DNA of 64,000 bases from Crateriforma spongiae (GTDB lineage Bacteria; Planctomycetota; Planctomycetia; Pirellulales; Pirellulaceae), in contig NZ_JAAXMS010000009.1 in assembly GCF_012290005.1 (NCBI RefSeq), positions 186,001 through 250,000 on the forward strand, written 5' to 3'. The position numbers and the translations under genes are program-made. Positions 9,796 to 17,961 of the stretch are shown here, piece by piece. Within the stretch, counting starts at the first letter, position 1. Every line of letters begins with the position of its first letter. Under the pieces are notes generated by a model, which saw only the letters and a program-made list of their open reading frames with translations, made no database searches and was not told the DNA's origin.

Positions 9796-11321
9796 GCAGC
9801 CGTTTGACGCAGCGGTCGGCGGCGGGCAGATTTCACGAACTGTTGAATGCTATCGATGATGTAGTCGATCATTGGTCCCGTCAGTCCCGGAAACGTCCCG
9901 ATGAAGACCGTCTGGTTCATGATCGCATCGGCTCCCGTCAAATCACCGATCACGCGAAACGCATCGGGATTATCGCGACGAAGAGCCACGAATGCGGGCT
10001 GACGAACCAAGTTCCCGCCGAACAGCATTCGGTTGCCGATCTTGGCTTGATCCAAGTGTCGGGCCAGGTCCGTTCGACCGAACGGAGCTCCATCACGGAC
10101 CGACATTTTGAAACCGAACCAGGAACACTCGGTCCGGCATCCGGTCGAATCCCAGTCAAAGCTGCCATCGGAGTTCCAACGGGTCGCATGAGTGGGCAGC
10201 GAAAATTCGATCACGTCTTCCAGGTCCGCCAAACCGGCACGCAGACGTTGCCAGTTATCTTTGCGCGCTTGCACAAAGCGGTCCAACTTTGCCAACTGTT
10301 GCACGCCAATCGCGGCCTGGATGTCCAAAGGCTTCAGATTGTATCCCAGATGGCTATAGATGTATTTATGGTCATAGCCTTCGGGCAGTTCGCCGAGTTG
10401 CCAAGCGAAGCGTTTGTTGCAAGTGTCATCCTTCCCAGACGGGCACCAGCAATCGCGTCCCCAGTCCCGGAAGCTTTCCACCAAAACTTTCAACGCCGGT
10501 TGGCGGACCACATTCACCGCGCCGCCTTCACCCAACGTGAGGTGGTGTGGCGGGTAGAAGCTTTGTGTCGACAGGTCGCCCCAACTGCCGGTCGGCTTGG
10601 ACAAGCGTCCCGAATCATCGCGGACCGCTTTCGGATCCATTGATTGCACCGGAGAATCATCGGGAACACTGTATTCGCATCCCAATGCATCGCAATTGTC
10701 TTCGATCAGCCACAAATCGTGCTGCCGACAAAACTGTATCGTTGCCGACAGGTCGAACGGATTGCCCAGTGCGTGGGCGAACATGACGGCTTTGGTTTTC
10801 CCAGGACGATACGCGGATTCCAACTGTTCGCATTCTGGGTTGCCCGTCACCGGATCGGCGTCAATGAACACCGCCCGCGCGCCGCACTGAATGATGGGGC
10901 TGACGGTGGTCGGGAATCCGGCGGCAACGGTGATGACCTCATCGCCGGGCATGATCCGCTTTTCTTTCGGCAGTTTATGGCTGGTCAGCGCTGACAAAGC
11001 GACCAAGTTTGCACTGCTGCCGCTGTTGACCAACAAGCTGCGCCGCACGCCCAAATAGTCCGCCAACCCGGATTCAAATTTCTCACCTTCGCGGCCAAGG
11101 GTCAGCCAGAAATCCAGTGTCGAATCGACCGCTGCGACCACTTCCTGTTCATCAAAAACCCGCCCCGCATAAGGGATGGTCGTTTCACCAGCAACAAACT
11201 TGGCAGTGACGGCGTCATCAGCCGGGCGATTCTGTTGATGGCAACGCCGACTGTATTCGGCGGTCATCTGAAGAATCTGTTCTTTCAGTGTTTGGTCGGA
11301 GAAATCCGCAAAGTCTTGCAT
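9792..11321 (-). CDS. rfbH: CDP-4-dehydro-6-deoxyglucose 3-dehydrase (RfbH/DdhC/AscC type, E1)
   Basis: 509 aa, DegT/DnrJ/EryC1 fold. The lysine that normally binds PLP is a histidine: QSFYPPHHLTLGEGG with His260, the hallmark of the PMP-dependent E1 enzyme that removes the C3 hydroxyl. The [2Fe-2S] pattern C-x1-C-x7-C is present (Cys291, Cys293, Cys301); the fourth ligand is probably Cys210 in DNCDALG, with an insertion of about 20 residues before the HH motif compared with enterobacterial E1. The substrate is the product of RfbG. E1 needs a ferredoxin-NAD reductase-type partner (E3/AscD), which is not in this window. Third gene of rfbF-rfbG-rfbH; 66 bases separate it from rfbG. Confidence 0.93.
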   Translation of the reverse strand: MQDFADFSDQTLKEQILQMTAEYSRRCHQQNRPADDAVTAKFVAGETTIPYAGRVFDEQEVVAAVDSTLDFWLTLGREGEKFESGLADYLGVRRSLLVNSGSSANLVALSALTSHKLPKEKRIMPGDEVITVAAGFPTTVSPIIQCGARAVFIDADPVTGNPECEQLESAYRPGKTKAVMFAHALGNPFDLSATIQFCRQHDLWLIEDNCDALGCEYSVPDDSPVQSMDPKAVRDDSGRLSKPTGSWGDLSTQSFYPPHHLTLGEGGAVNVVRQPALKVLVESFRDWGRDCWCPSGKDDTCNKRFAWQLGELPEGYDHKYIYSHLGYNLKPLDIQAAIGVQQLAKLDRFVQARKDNWQRLRAGLADLEDVIEFSLPTHATRWNSDGSFDWDSTGCRTECSWFGFKMSVRDGAPFGRTDLARHLDQAKIGNRMLFGGNLVRQPAFVALRRDNPDAFRVIGDLTGADAIMNQTVFIGTFPGLTGPMIDYIIDSIQQFVKSARRRPLRQTAA

Positions 11322-11387
11322 GTCAGTCGTTGGGGGATTCGCGTGCAGTGCGATTCAGAAATGACCGGTCAAAGGAGGGTGTTCAAA

Positions 11388-12527
11388 TCATGCCGCAGCG
11401 CGACGTTGAACTGCCCGCTTGCCTGTCCAGCACAGGCCGGCATTGGACGCATCGCAGACGTAACGTCGGATTTGTTCCGTCGTGAACGCACGAATGTCTT
11501 CGCCCGCATGATGCGTCTGATACCACACGGCGGTTTGGCAAACCGTCTGTTGAAAGTCCCAAACGGGAGTCCAGCCGAGCGTGTGGTGTGCTTTGTCGAT
11601 CGCCAAGTTCAACAGTGCCGCTTCGTGAACGGCGTTCGGATCCGTTCCGTCACGCCAGCGTCCGGGCCAATAACGGATCAGCTCTTTAACCAAATCCAAA
11701 ACGGAACGGTTGCTGGCCAGCGGAGGCCCAAAATTGAACGCTTCGGTAAGTGGGGCAGCATCATCGGCCATCTCCAATCGGCTGGCCAAATGTAGATATC
11801 CGGACAAGGGTTCCAAAACGTGTTGCCACGGGCGAGTGCTGTGACGATTCCGGACACAGATTTCCTCGTCATGCGTCAGCGCCCGAATGCAATCGGGCAC
11901 CAAGCGATCGGCCGCCCAGTCACCGCCGCCGATGACATTGCCGGCACGGACCGACGCCATTCGAATCGGGCTGTTTCGGAAAAAGGAGTCCCGATAGGCC
12001 GACGTGACGATTTCAGCCCCAGCCTTACTGGCACTATAGGGGTCATGGCCGCCCAACGGATCGTCTTCACGATACCCGTGCACCCATTCGCGATTGCGAT
12101 AGCACTTGTCCGTGGTGACCACCACGACATTGCAGCGATGACCGGCCGAACGAAGCGCATCCAAAACGTTCACGGTCCCCATCACATTGGTTTCGAATGT
12201 TTCGACCGGACATTGATACGACTGGCGGACCAACGGCTGCGCAGCCAAATGAAACAGGTATCTCGGCCGAATCTCACGCACCAGATCCGACACCATTTGG
12301 CGATCTGCAATGTTTCCTCGGTGGTCGCCGGCCAAATCCTTGGTCAACTGAATCGTTGCAAACAGGCTGTGTCCGTCGTCGGGATCCATGGCAAGACCGT
12401 GAACCCGAGCACCACACTGCGCAAGCCAGTGGCACAGCCAACCACCTTTGAAACCCGTGTGACCTGTGACCAACACGTCTTGGCCATCAAATACGCCGCC
12501 GAAGCAGCCAGAGAAGTCTTTGGACAT
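11388..12527 (-). CDS. rfbG: CDP-glucose 4,6-dehydratase
   Basis: 379 aa. Extended SDR with N-terminal VLVTGHTGFKGGWL (NAD loop with the FKG signature of RfbG), LFHLAAQPLVRQSY, VVTTDKCYRN, and the YSASKAGAE catalytic YxxxK motif in HDPYSASKAGAE. These are specific to CDP-glucose 4,6-dehydratase, which converts CDP-glucose to CDP-4-dehydro-6-deoxyglucose. It starts 10 bases after rfbF ends, so it is in the same operon, and its product is the substrate for RfbH. Length and motifs are intact. Confidence 0.95.
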   Translation of the reverse strand: MSKDFSGCFGGVFDGQDVLVTGHTGFKGGWLCHWLAQCGARVHGLAMDPDDGHSLFATIQLTKDLAGDHRGNIADRQMVSDLVREIRPRYLFHLAAQPLVRQSYQCPVETFETNVMGTVNVLDALRSAGHRCNVVVVTTDKCYRNREWVHGYREDDPLGGHDPYSASKAGAEIVTSAYRDSFFRNSPIRMASVRAGNVIGGGDWAADRLVPDCIRALTHDEEICVRNRHSTRPWQHVLEPLSGYLHLASRLEMADDAAPLTEAFNFGPPLASNRSVLDLVKELIRYWPGRWRDGTDPNAVHEAALLNLAIDKAHHTLGWTPVWDFQQTVCQTAVWYQTHHAGEDIRAFTTEQIRRYVCDASNAGLCWTGKRAVQRRAAA

Positions 12528-12536
12528 GCTTTCGCT

Positions 12537-13340
12537 TTATGCGGCGATGCGGAGAGGAGTCGACGGAGCTTGGAACCAAGGAGGGGTCCCCTGCTGGCAG
12601 AGTTTCTCCAGTTCCATTTTGTCGCGCAAGGTATCCATGGGACGCCAAAACCCTGGATGCCGAAAAGCGGTCAACTGGCCGTCGTCCGCCAGGCCTCGCA
12701 GTGGGGCTTGTTCCCAAATGCACGAATCGCCATCGATGCGATCAATGACCGAAGGTTCCAGCACGAAAAAGCCGCCGTTGATCCAAGCGTCATCACCGAC
12801 CGGTTTTTCGCGAAAGCAGCCGATGCGGTCGGCGTCTTGGGCATCAAAGCGAAGGGCGCCGAAGCGACCGGGGGGCTGCACGGCCGTTAGCGTTGCGTCG
12901 CGGCGACACCGGCGATGCATACGAATACTTTCGCCGATGTCGACGTTCCCCACGCCGTCGCCGTACGTCATACAGAACGTTTCATCGTCCAGAAAAGACG
13001 CAACTCGTTTCAAGCGTCCTCCTGTCATCGTGTCACGTCCGGTGTCGACGACGGTGACTTTCCATGGTTCACCTTGGCCGTCATGGTAAGTCACCCGGTT
13101 GGCAGCCAGATCAAACGTCACGTTCGCATTCCGCATGAAGTATTCCGCGAAATAGCGTTTGATCGAATCGCCTTTGTATCCCGCGCAAATCACGAAATCG
13201 GTGATTCCATGTTTGGCATAGATCTTCATCACATGCCAAAGGATTGGATGCCCTCCGATCTCGACCATCGGTTTGGGTCGAACCGACGTTTCTTCGCTCA
13301 GCCGTGTCCCGAGTCCACCGGCCAGTATGACTGCTTTCAT
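12537..13340 (-). CDS. rfbF: Glucose-1-phosphate cytidylyltransferase
   Basis: 267 aa. Nucleotidyltransferase signature MKAVILAGGLGTRLSEET at the N-terminus, RPKPMVEIGGHPILWH, then FVICAGYKGDSIKRYF and MTYGDGVGNVDI, the pattern of RfbF/DdhA that makes CDP-glucose from CTP and glucose-1-phosphate. First gene of the minus-strand rfbF-rfbG-rfbH operon; a TTGACA element lies about 115 bases upstream. Complete and typical in length. A dTDP- or UDP-glucose enzyme is much less likely given the partners. Confidence 0.95.
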   Translation of the reverse strand: MKAVILAGGLGTRLSEETSVRPKPMVEIGGHPILWHVMKIYAKHGITDFVICAGYKGDSIKRYFAEYFMRNANVTFDLAANRVTYHDGQGEPWKVTVVDTGRDTMTGGRLKRVASFLDDETFCMTYGDGVGNVDIGESIRMHRRCRRDATLTAVQPPGRFGALRFDAQDADRIGCFREKPVGDDAWINGGFFVLEPSVIDRIDGDSCIWEQAPLRGLADDGQLTAFRHPGFWRPMDTLRDKMELEKLCQQGTPPWFQAPSTPLRIAA

Positions 13341-13433
13341 CGGTTCGCTTGCCTGTAGGGTTTGGGAATCGTCGGATCGCGTGGATCGCGAAATGCGCCA
13401 GTCGACGTCGTGAAACCGGTTGCAAGCTGGGGA

Positions 13434-13460
13434 ATACTAAAAGGCTGGGCGGTGTGTCAA
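13434..13460 (-). promoter_or_regulatory. Candidate promoter of the rfbFGH operon
   Basis: On the minus strand, TTGACA (13460-13455) is followed after 15-18 bases by TAGTATTCC (13439 downward), a perfect -35 with an imperfect -10. Transcription would start about 85 bases before the rfbF ATG. Spacing is slightly off optimum, so this is a candidate only. Confidence 0.4.
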
Positions 13461-13526
13461 CGCAAAGAAATGGACTTGTTGAGTTCCAGAATCGGATTGA
13501 ACGCGTCCCGGCAGAGGTGGGCGCAT

Positions 13527-13566
13527 AAAAAAACGGCCCGCAGTGCTTTCGCGACTGCGGGCCGTT
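13527..13566 (-). terminator. Intrinsic terminator of the cysteine-repeat gene
   Basis: A perfect 13-bp inverted repeat (13532-13544 and 13554-13566; core CGGCCCGCAGT) with a 9-base loop is followed on the minus strand by a run of seven T (A-run 13527-13533 on the plus strand). It lies 47 bases beyond the stop of the cysteine-repeat gene and before the rfb promoter, insulating the two minus-strand units. One of the clearest terminators in the window. Confidence 0.9.
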
Positions 13567-13612
13567 GATAGATCACGTCTGAAGGTTACAGCGTGCTACT
13601 TGCTTGCATATT

Positions 13613-14566
13613 TCAGCGAGCGTAGCTGGCGCTGGCCTGGATGACGCGACGAGTACGCGAGATGCTGGCGCTGGGGTCGACGACCGGAGCGGGCGGCATC
13701 GGAGCGGCCGAAGGAGCCGGAGCGGCCATCGGGGCAGCCATCGGAGCGCCACAGCCACAGCTGCTGCATCCGGTGTCACAGCCCATGTCGCATCCGCTGT
13801 CACAGCAGCTGCTCTTCTTCTTCAGGTTGCCGAACAGCTTGGTCAGCAATCCGCCGCAGCTCTTCTTGCTGCAGCCACAGCTGTCACAGCCGCTGTCGCA
13901 GCCCATGTCACAACCGCAGGAAGGTTCGCAAGCGATTTCGCAACCGCAGGCGGGTTCTGCACAGCAGCTGTCACAGCCACCGCAGCAGCTGCTCTTCTTG
14001 GCGAACAGCTTGCTCAGCAGGCCGCCACAGCTTTTCTTGCTGCATCCGCAACCGTCGCAGGACGGTTCGCAAGCGACTTCGCAGCCACAAGCGGGTTCGC
14101 AGACGTCGACGCCGCAACCGCAAGCCGGAGCTTCGCAGCCACAGGTCGGTTCAGCAGCACAACCGCAAGCCGGAGCTTCGCAGCCGCAGGTCGGTTCAGC
14201 AGCACAGCCGCAAGCCGGAGCTTCGCAGCCGCAGGTCGGTTCAGCAACACAGCCACAAGCCGGAGCTTCGCAGCCACAGGTCGGCTCAGCAGCACAGCCG
14301 CAAGCCGGAGCTTCGCAACCACAGGTCGGTTCGGCAACACAGCCACAGGCCGGTGCTTCGCAACCACAGGTCGGTTCGGCAGCACAACCGCAAGGGGCTT
14401 CGCAGCCACAGGTCGGTTCACAGCCAACGTCACAACCGCTGTCGCAGCTGCTGGACGAGCAACAGCCGTCCAAGCCCAACATGCGATCCAGCAAGTCGAA
14501 TCCATAACTTTGAGTGCAGCAGCTGCACGCCAAAACCATGGTCAGAGTAAGAATGGTCCGAGTCAT
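13613..14566 (-). CDS. Secreted cysteine-rich repeat protein
   Basis: 317 aa from ATG at 14566 (MTRTILTLTMVLACSCC, signal-peptide-like), with AAGGGAG about 11 bases upstream; the open frame upstream of this is composition-wise non-coding. About 65 cysteines, one residue in five. Residues 53-152 are seven copies of a 15-residue unit, CGCEAPACGC(A/V)AEPT, the first copy one residue short. Then a larger duplication appears twice: a CGCSKKSCGGLL(S/T)KLF segment ending in KSSCC, each preceded by a CEVACEPSC-like or CEIACEPSC-like stretch. The C-terminal 50 residues are Ala/Pro/Met rich and free of cysteine. The strong terminator behind it suggests a highly expressed single gene. I know no named family. 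A disulfide-linked envelope protein or a metal-binding protein are the two obvious ideas; both are inference. Confidence 0.85.
   Translation of the reverse strand: MTRTILTLTMVLACSCCTQSYGFDLLDRMLGLDGCCSSSSCDSGCDVGCEPTCGCEAPCGCAAEPTCGCEAPACGCVAEPTCGCEAPACGCAAEPTCGCEAPACGCVAEPTCGCEAPACGCAAEPTCGCEAPACGCAAEPTCGCEAPACGCGVDVCEPACGCEVACEPSCDGCGCSKKSCGGLLSKLFAKKSSCCGGCDSCCAEPACGCEIACEPSCGCDMGCDSGCDSCGCSKKSCGGLLTKLFGNLKKKSSCCDSGCDMGCDTGCSSCGCGAPMAAPMAAPAPSAAPMPPAPVVDPSASISRTRRVIQASASYAR
14113..14410 (-). repeat. 45-bp tandem repeat coding for CGCEAPACGC(A/V)AEPT units
   Basis: Seven copies of a 45-base unit (the first is 42 bases), differing mainly at third codon positions and at one Ala/Val codon. 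The copies are similar enough at DNA level that slippage or unequal recombination could change copy number. Confidence 0.85.
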
Positions 14567-15175
14567 TGGAGCCACGTCTCCCTTCACCATAAAGCGGGTC
14601 GGTTCGTGGTCGTGTCGCTTGTCACCGTCAAATTCTGCGTCGTTGGCGGGATCCGGAACCATTCGGCGGACGAAGTCGCCGGCGGATGCCTCCGGGGGCC
14701 CAACAAGCACATTTGTCCTTCGGAGATGCCGCAGGGCCGATGGCCCAACCGCGTCCGAGTGACGGTTGACTTCGTTCAGCTTGCCGTTCGCCAACGACGT
14801 CGAATCGTTTCCGATCCTTTGCCGCGTTCGAATCCGACGGGTCACGAAAGTCGTCACGACCACAAGACAGGCAACTTCCGGTTGCCTTGCCTCTGGGTCT
14901 TCCTCACGAGACATCCGCGTCGACCACGAGCCGACGGGACGCCCAGCGATTCAGTTACAGCTATCGGCCCTGGTGCTGTGGGTAATTACTGTTCCACACC
15001 ATTTTCGCCGGCTTGTTAACCTTTGCCGGTCAGCCAAAATTTTCTCCTGATGCCGGTGTTTTGCATCACGAAACGGCTGCGCGTGGCATAATCGACAAAT
15101 CACGTCTAAACTGTCAGTCGGGGCCTTCGGTGCCGCGATTCGGATTTTCCGACGGGTGGCTGGAAGACCGCCACG
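14567..15175. other. Intergenic region between the cysteine-repeat gene and the cupin gene
   Basis: About 600 bases with no gene I can support; the open frames here translate to unstructured Arg/Pro-rich strings. It should hold the minus-strand promoter of the cysteine-repeat gene (a weak TTGACG lies near 14630) and the plus-strand promoter of the cupin gene (a CATAAT -10-like hexamer near 15086). Neither is convincing on its own. Confidence 0.35.
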
Positions 15176-15655
15176 ATGTGCCGATTGTCCGCGTTGATCC
15201 GGGAACACACGGCCCGGCCGGCGTTGGCCTCCGATCGTCCGCCTTCGGTTCCTGTCGCCCGACCCACGGTTTCATCCGCCTTGAAATCGCCCGCCCCCCC
15301 AACCGAGCCCCGACGGGCCGAAGTCGTCCACCTGCCGGACCTGCCCGGAATTGATTGCCCCTGCGGCGTCGCCCGGCGGGCATTCGCCGAACATGACGAT
15401 TTCCCTGGCACCGTCCACCTGACCCGCATCGACCACGCCGCCCGCACACATTACCACCGGCATCACACCGAGATTTACGTCGTCCTGGAATGTGACCCCG
15501 ACGCCGCGATTGAACTGGACGGCACCCCGCATCCGGTTCGCCCCCACACCTCCATCCTGATCCCTCCCGGGGTTCGCCATCGCGCCGTCGGCCGCCTGAC
15601 GGTGCTGATCGTTTGCAGCCCCGAATTTGACCCCGAAGACGAGTTTTTCGATTGA
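15176..15655 (+). CDS. Cupin-domain protein
   Basis: 159 aa from ATG at 15176, with GGAAG about 10 bases upstream. The first 45 residues are Pro/Arg/Ala rich and may be partly non-coding; the conserved part begins near VVHLPDLPGIDCPCG. The cupin core is visible: THYHRHHTEIYVVLE (HxH-x4-E metal motif), then SILIPPGVRHRAVG with the last His. Cupins of this small type bind a metal and either sense or modify small ligands; no specific substrate can be deduced. Its TGA at 15653-15655 is two bases from the ATG of the propeller gene, so the two are co-transcribed. Confidence 0.75.
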   Translation: MCRLSALIREHTARPALASDRPPSVPVARPTVSSALKSPAPPTEPRRAEVVHLPDLPGIDCPCGVARRAFAEHDDFPGTVHLTRIDHAARTHYHRHHTEIYVVLECDPDAAIELDGTPHPVRPHTSILIPPGVRHRAVGRLTVLIVCSPEFDPEDEFFD

Positions 15656-15657
15656 AT

Positions 15658-17892
15658 ATGCCAAGCTTCATCTTCACTGCACGTTTTCCATGGGGCCTGA
15701 CCTTGGCGGTCGGCATCTTGGTCACCTCGGCGGCACCGGCCGACTGGCCTTATTGGCGTGGCCCCCGCTACGACGGGACCGCCGATGCGACGGGTTTGCC
15801 AGAGGACTGGGACCCCGAAGGCGGCGAAGGCAGTAATCTGCTGTGGAAACGTGACGACGTCGGCGGCATCTGTACCCCCGTCTCGATGAACGGCCGGCTG
15901 TACACGATCCAGCGGAGCGATGCGGACACCGAAGTCGAAGGCGAACGCGTGCTGTGCCTGGACGCCGCCACCGGCGAAACCCTGTGGGAACATTCGTACA
16001 ACGTCTGGTTGTCGGACGTCCCGGCCGAACGGGTCGGCTGGAGCAGCCCGGTCGCCGACCCGGAAACCGGATACGTCTATGTCCTGGGGTCCTGCGACAT
16101 CTTCATGTGCCTGGACGGCGAGACGGGCGATGTGGTCTGGAACAAACCGCTGCACGAGCAATTCGGCATGCTGTCGACCTACGGCGGCCGCACGAATTTC
16201 CCGATCATCCACGAAGACCTGGTGATCATCTCCGGCATCATCATCAACTGGGGCGATCGGGCCAAACCGAACCACCGTCTGTTGGGCCTGGACAAGAAAA
16301 CCGGCGAAGTCGTCTGGTTCAGCGGCACCCGCGATCTGCCGTATGACACCAGTTATTCCGCCCCCAGCCTGGTCACGATCGACGGCCAGCGGCAACTGAT
16401 CCTGGGCTGTGGCGACGGCCAAGTCTGGGGCTTTCAACCGCGGACCGGCAAACCGCTGTGGAGCTATCCGTTTTCACGCCGCGGTCTGTACGCCACCCCG
16501 CTGGTCGTCGGCAACCGTGTCTTTGCCGGCCACAGCGAAGAAAACGTCTCCGGCAGTGCAATGGGCGCAATGGTCGGATTGGAAATCAGCGGCACCGGCG
16601 ACGACACCACCGTCAAAGAACTGTGGAAGATCGAGGAACTGGTTTGCGGCTATGGCGAACCGGTCATGGTCGACGACCGCCTGTATGTCTTGGATGACCG
16701 CAACAAAATGTGGGTGATTCAGGCGGACACCGGCGAAATCATCTTGGAAAAGAAAAGTGTGGTGGGGTCCCGTCAGCGTTCGGCACTGTTTTATGCCGAC
16801 GGCAAACTGTACGTGCTTTCCGAAGGCGGCGGCTGGGCCATCTTGGAACCGACCGAAGACGGCTTCGAAGTGCTGAACAAACAGCGCCGCATTCGTGGCC
16901 AAGGTTTCGCCGCGTCGCCGATCGCGTCGGGCGGTCGCGTCTATTTCCAAGGCACCAATACGCTTTACTGCTTGGATACCGGTAGCGGTAGCCAAACCAT
17001 GCCCACGGCCGAAGAAGTCTTGGGCCAGGAAACACCGGTTTCCCAAAATCCCGCTGCAACGCAGTTGTTACTGGTTCCCAACGAATCGCTGATCAAGCCC
17101 GGCGAATCGATCCAGCTGTCGGTTCGTGCGTACAATCGAATCGGCCAGCCGGTCGAAACACCCGCCGATGTCGAACTGACCGTCCAGGGTCCGGGAACGA
17201 TTGACGGCATGACCTTTGTCGCCGACGCCCAGGCCCAGCACACCGCCGCGGTGATTCACGCCAAGGCAGGCGACGCGACGGGGGTGGCCCGCGTCCGTAT
17301 CGTTCCATCGCTGCCGTGGCGATTCACCTTTGACGATCTTTCCGATCCGCCGCTGTCGTGGGTCGGTGCACGCTATCGCCACGTCATCCGCGACGTCGAC
17401 GGTTCACCCGCGCTGACCAAGATCAGCACGATCCCCAAGGGTGCCCGCAGCCGCGCTTGGATGGGCCCCAGCGACATGGCGGAATACACCATCAGCGCCG
17501 ACGTCATGGGTTCCCGGAATCTGGACCAATTGCCCGATATCGGCCTGACCGCTCAAGGCTATGTGCTGGACCTGATGGGCCAAAGCCAACAGTTGCAAAT
17601 CCGCACCTGGGTGTCGTCCGAAGAACGTGCCCGTTCCACCGTTCCTTTCGAGTGGAAAGAGGGCGTCTGGTATCGGATGAAGTTCAGCGCGGAAATCGAA
17701 AGCGAAGGCCCCGCCGCGACCGCGATTTTGCGAGGCAAGATCTGGCCGCGTGACGAACCGGAGCCCAAGGAGTGGACGGTCACCGCGCGTGACGAATCGC
17801 CGGTGCTGTCGGCCAGCCCCGGGCTGTACGGAAACGCCAAAGTCGCCGAACTGTACTTGGACAATATCGAAGTCACCGCGAACGAAGACTGA
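15658..17892 (+). CDS. Secreted PQQ-like beta-propeller protein with C-terminal lectin-like domain
   Basis: 744 aa. ATG at 15658 is chosen over a TTG at 15652; it gives a signal peptide (MPSFIFTARFPWGLTLAVG to about residue 28) ending before ADWPYWRGP. Residues 30-450 hold repeated PQQ-type blades, each with a strand such as LYTIQRSD, GYVYVLGSCD, RLYVLDDRNKMW or GRVYFQGTNTLYCLDT. Then comes an Ig-like segment (about 470-560) and a C-terminal concanavalin-like domain (about 565-744) resembling those of DUF1080 proteins. This WRGP-type propeller family is abundant in planctomycetes and probably sits in the periplasm; PQQ itself is often not bound. Function unknown; enzymatic or scaffolding roles are both possible. 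It follows the cupin by two bases and precedes a second propeller gene. Confidence 0.85.
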   Translation: MPSFIFTARFPWGLTLAVGILVTSAAPADWPYWRGPRYDGTADATGLPEDWDPEGGEGSNLLWKRDDVGGICTPVSMNGRLYTIQRSDADTEVEGERVLCLDAATGETLWEHSYNVWLSDVPAERVGWSSPVADPETGYVYVLGSCDIFMCLDGETGDVVWNKPLHEQFGMLSTYGGRTNFPIIHEDLVIISGIIINWGDRAKPNHRLLGLDKKTGEVVWFSGTRDLPYDTSYSAPSLVTIDGQRQLILGCGDGQVWGFQPRTGKPLWSYPFSRRGLYATPLVVGNRVFAGHSEENVSGSAMGAMVGLEISGTGDDTTVKELWKIEELVCGYGEPVMVDDRLYVLDDRNKMWVIQADTGEIILEKKSVVGSRQRSALFYADGKLYVLSEGGGWAILEPTEDGFEVLNKQRRIRGQGFAASPIASGGRVYFQGTNTLYCLDTGSGSQTMPTAEEVLGQETPVSQNPAATQLLLVPNESLIKPGESIQLSVRAYNRIGQPVETPADVELTVQGPGTIDGMTFVADAQAQHTAAVIHAKAGDATGVARVRIVPSLPWRFTFDDLSDPPLSWVGARYRHVIRDVDGSPALTKISTIPKGARSRAWMGPSDMAEYTISADVMGSRNLDQLPDIGLTAQGYVLDLMGQSQQLQIRTWVSSEERARSTVPFEWKEGVWYRMKFSAEIESEGPAATAILRGKIWPRDEPEPKEWTVTARDESPVLSASPGLYGNAKVAELYLDNIEVTANED

Positions 17893-17961
17893 ACCCGCGA
17901 CGGCTTCTGACAAAGAAAATCCCCCCACCACGTTTCATTCGAAATCTGTCGAATCAACTCC

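Noticed and set aside
11820-12890. 356-codon plus-strand open frame
   Set aside because: Antisense to rfbG and rfbF, which are unmistakable; high GC content keeps antisense frames open.
13641-14507. Long plus-strand open frame with repeats QPQAGASQPQVGS
   Set aside because: It is the antisense shadow of the cysteine-repeat gene; the minus strand has the signal peptide, ribosome site and terminator.
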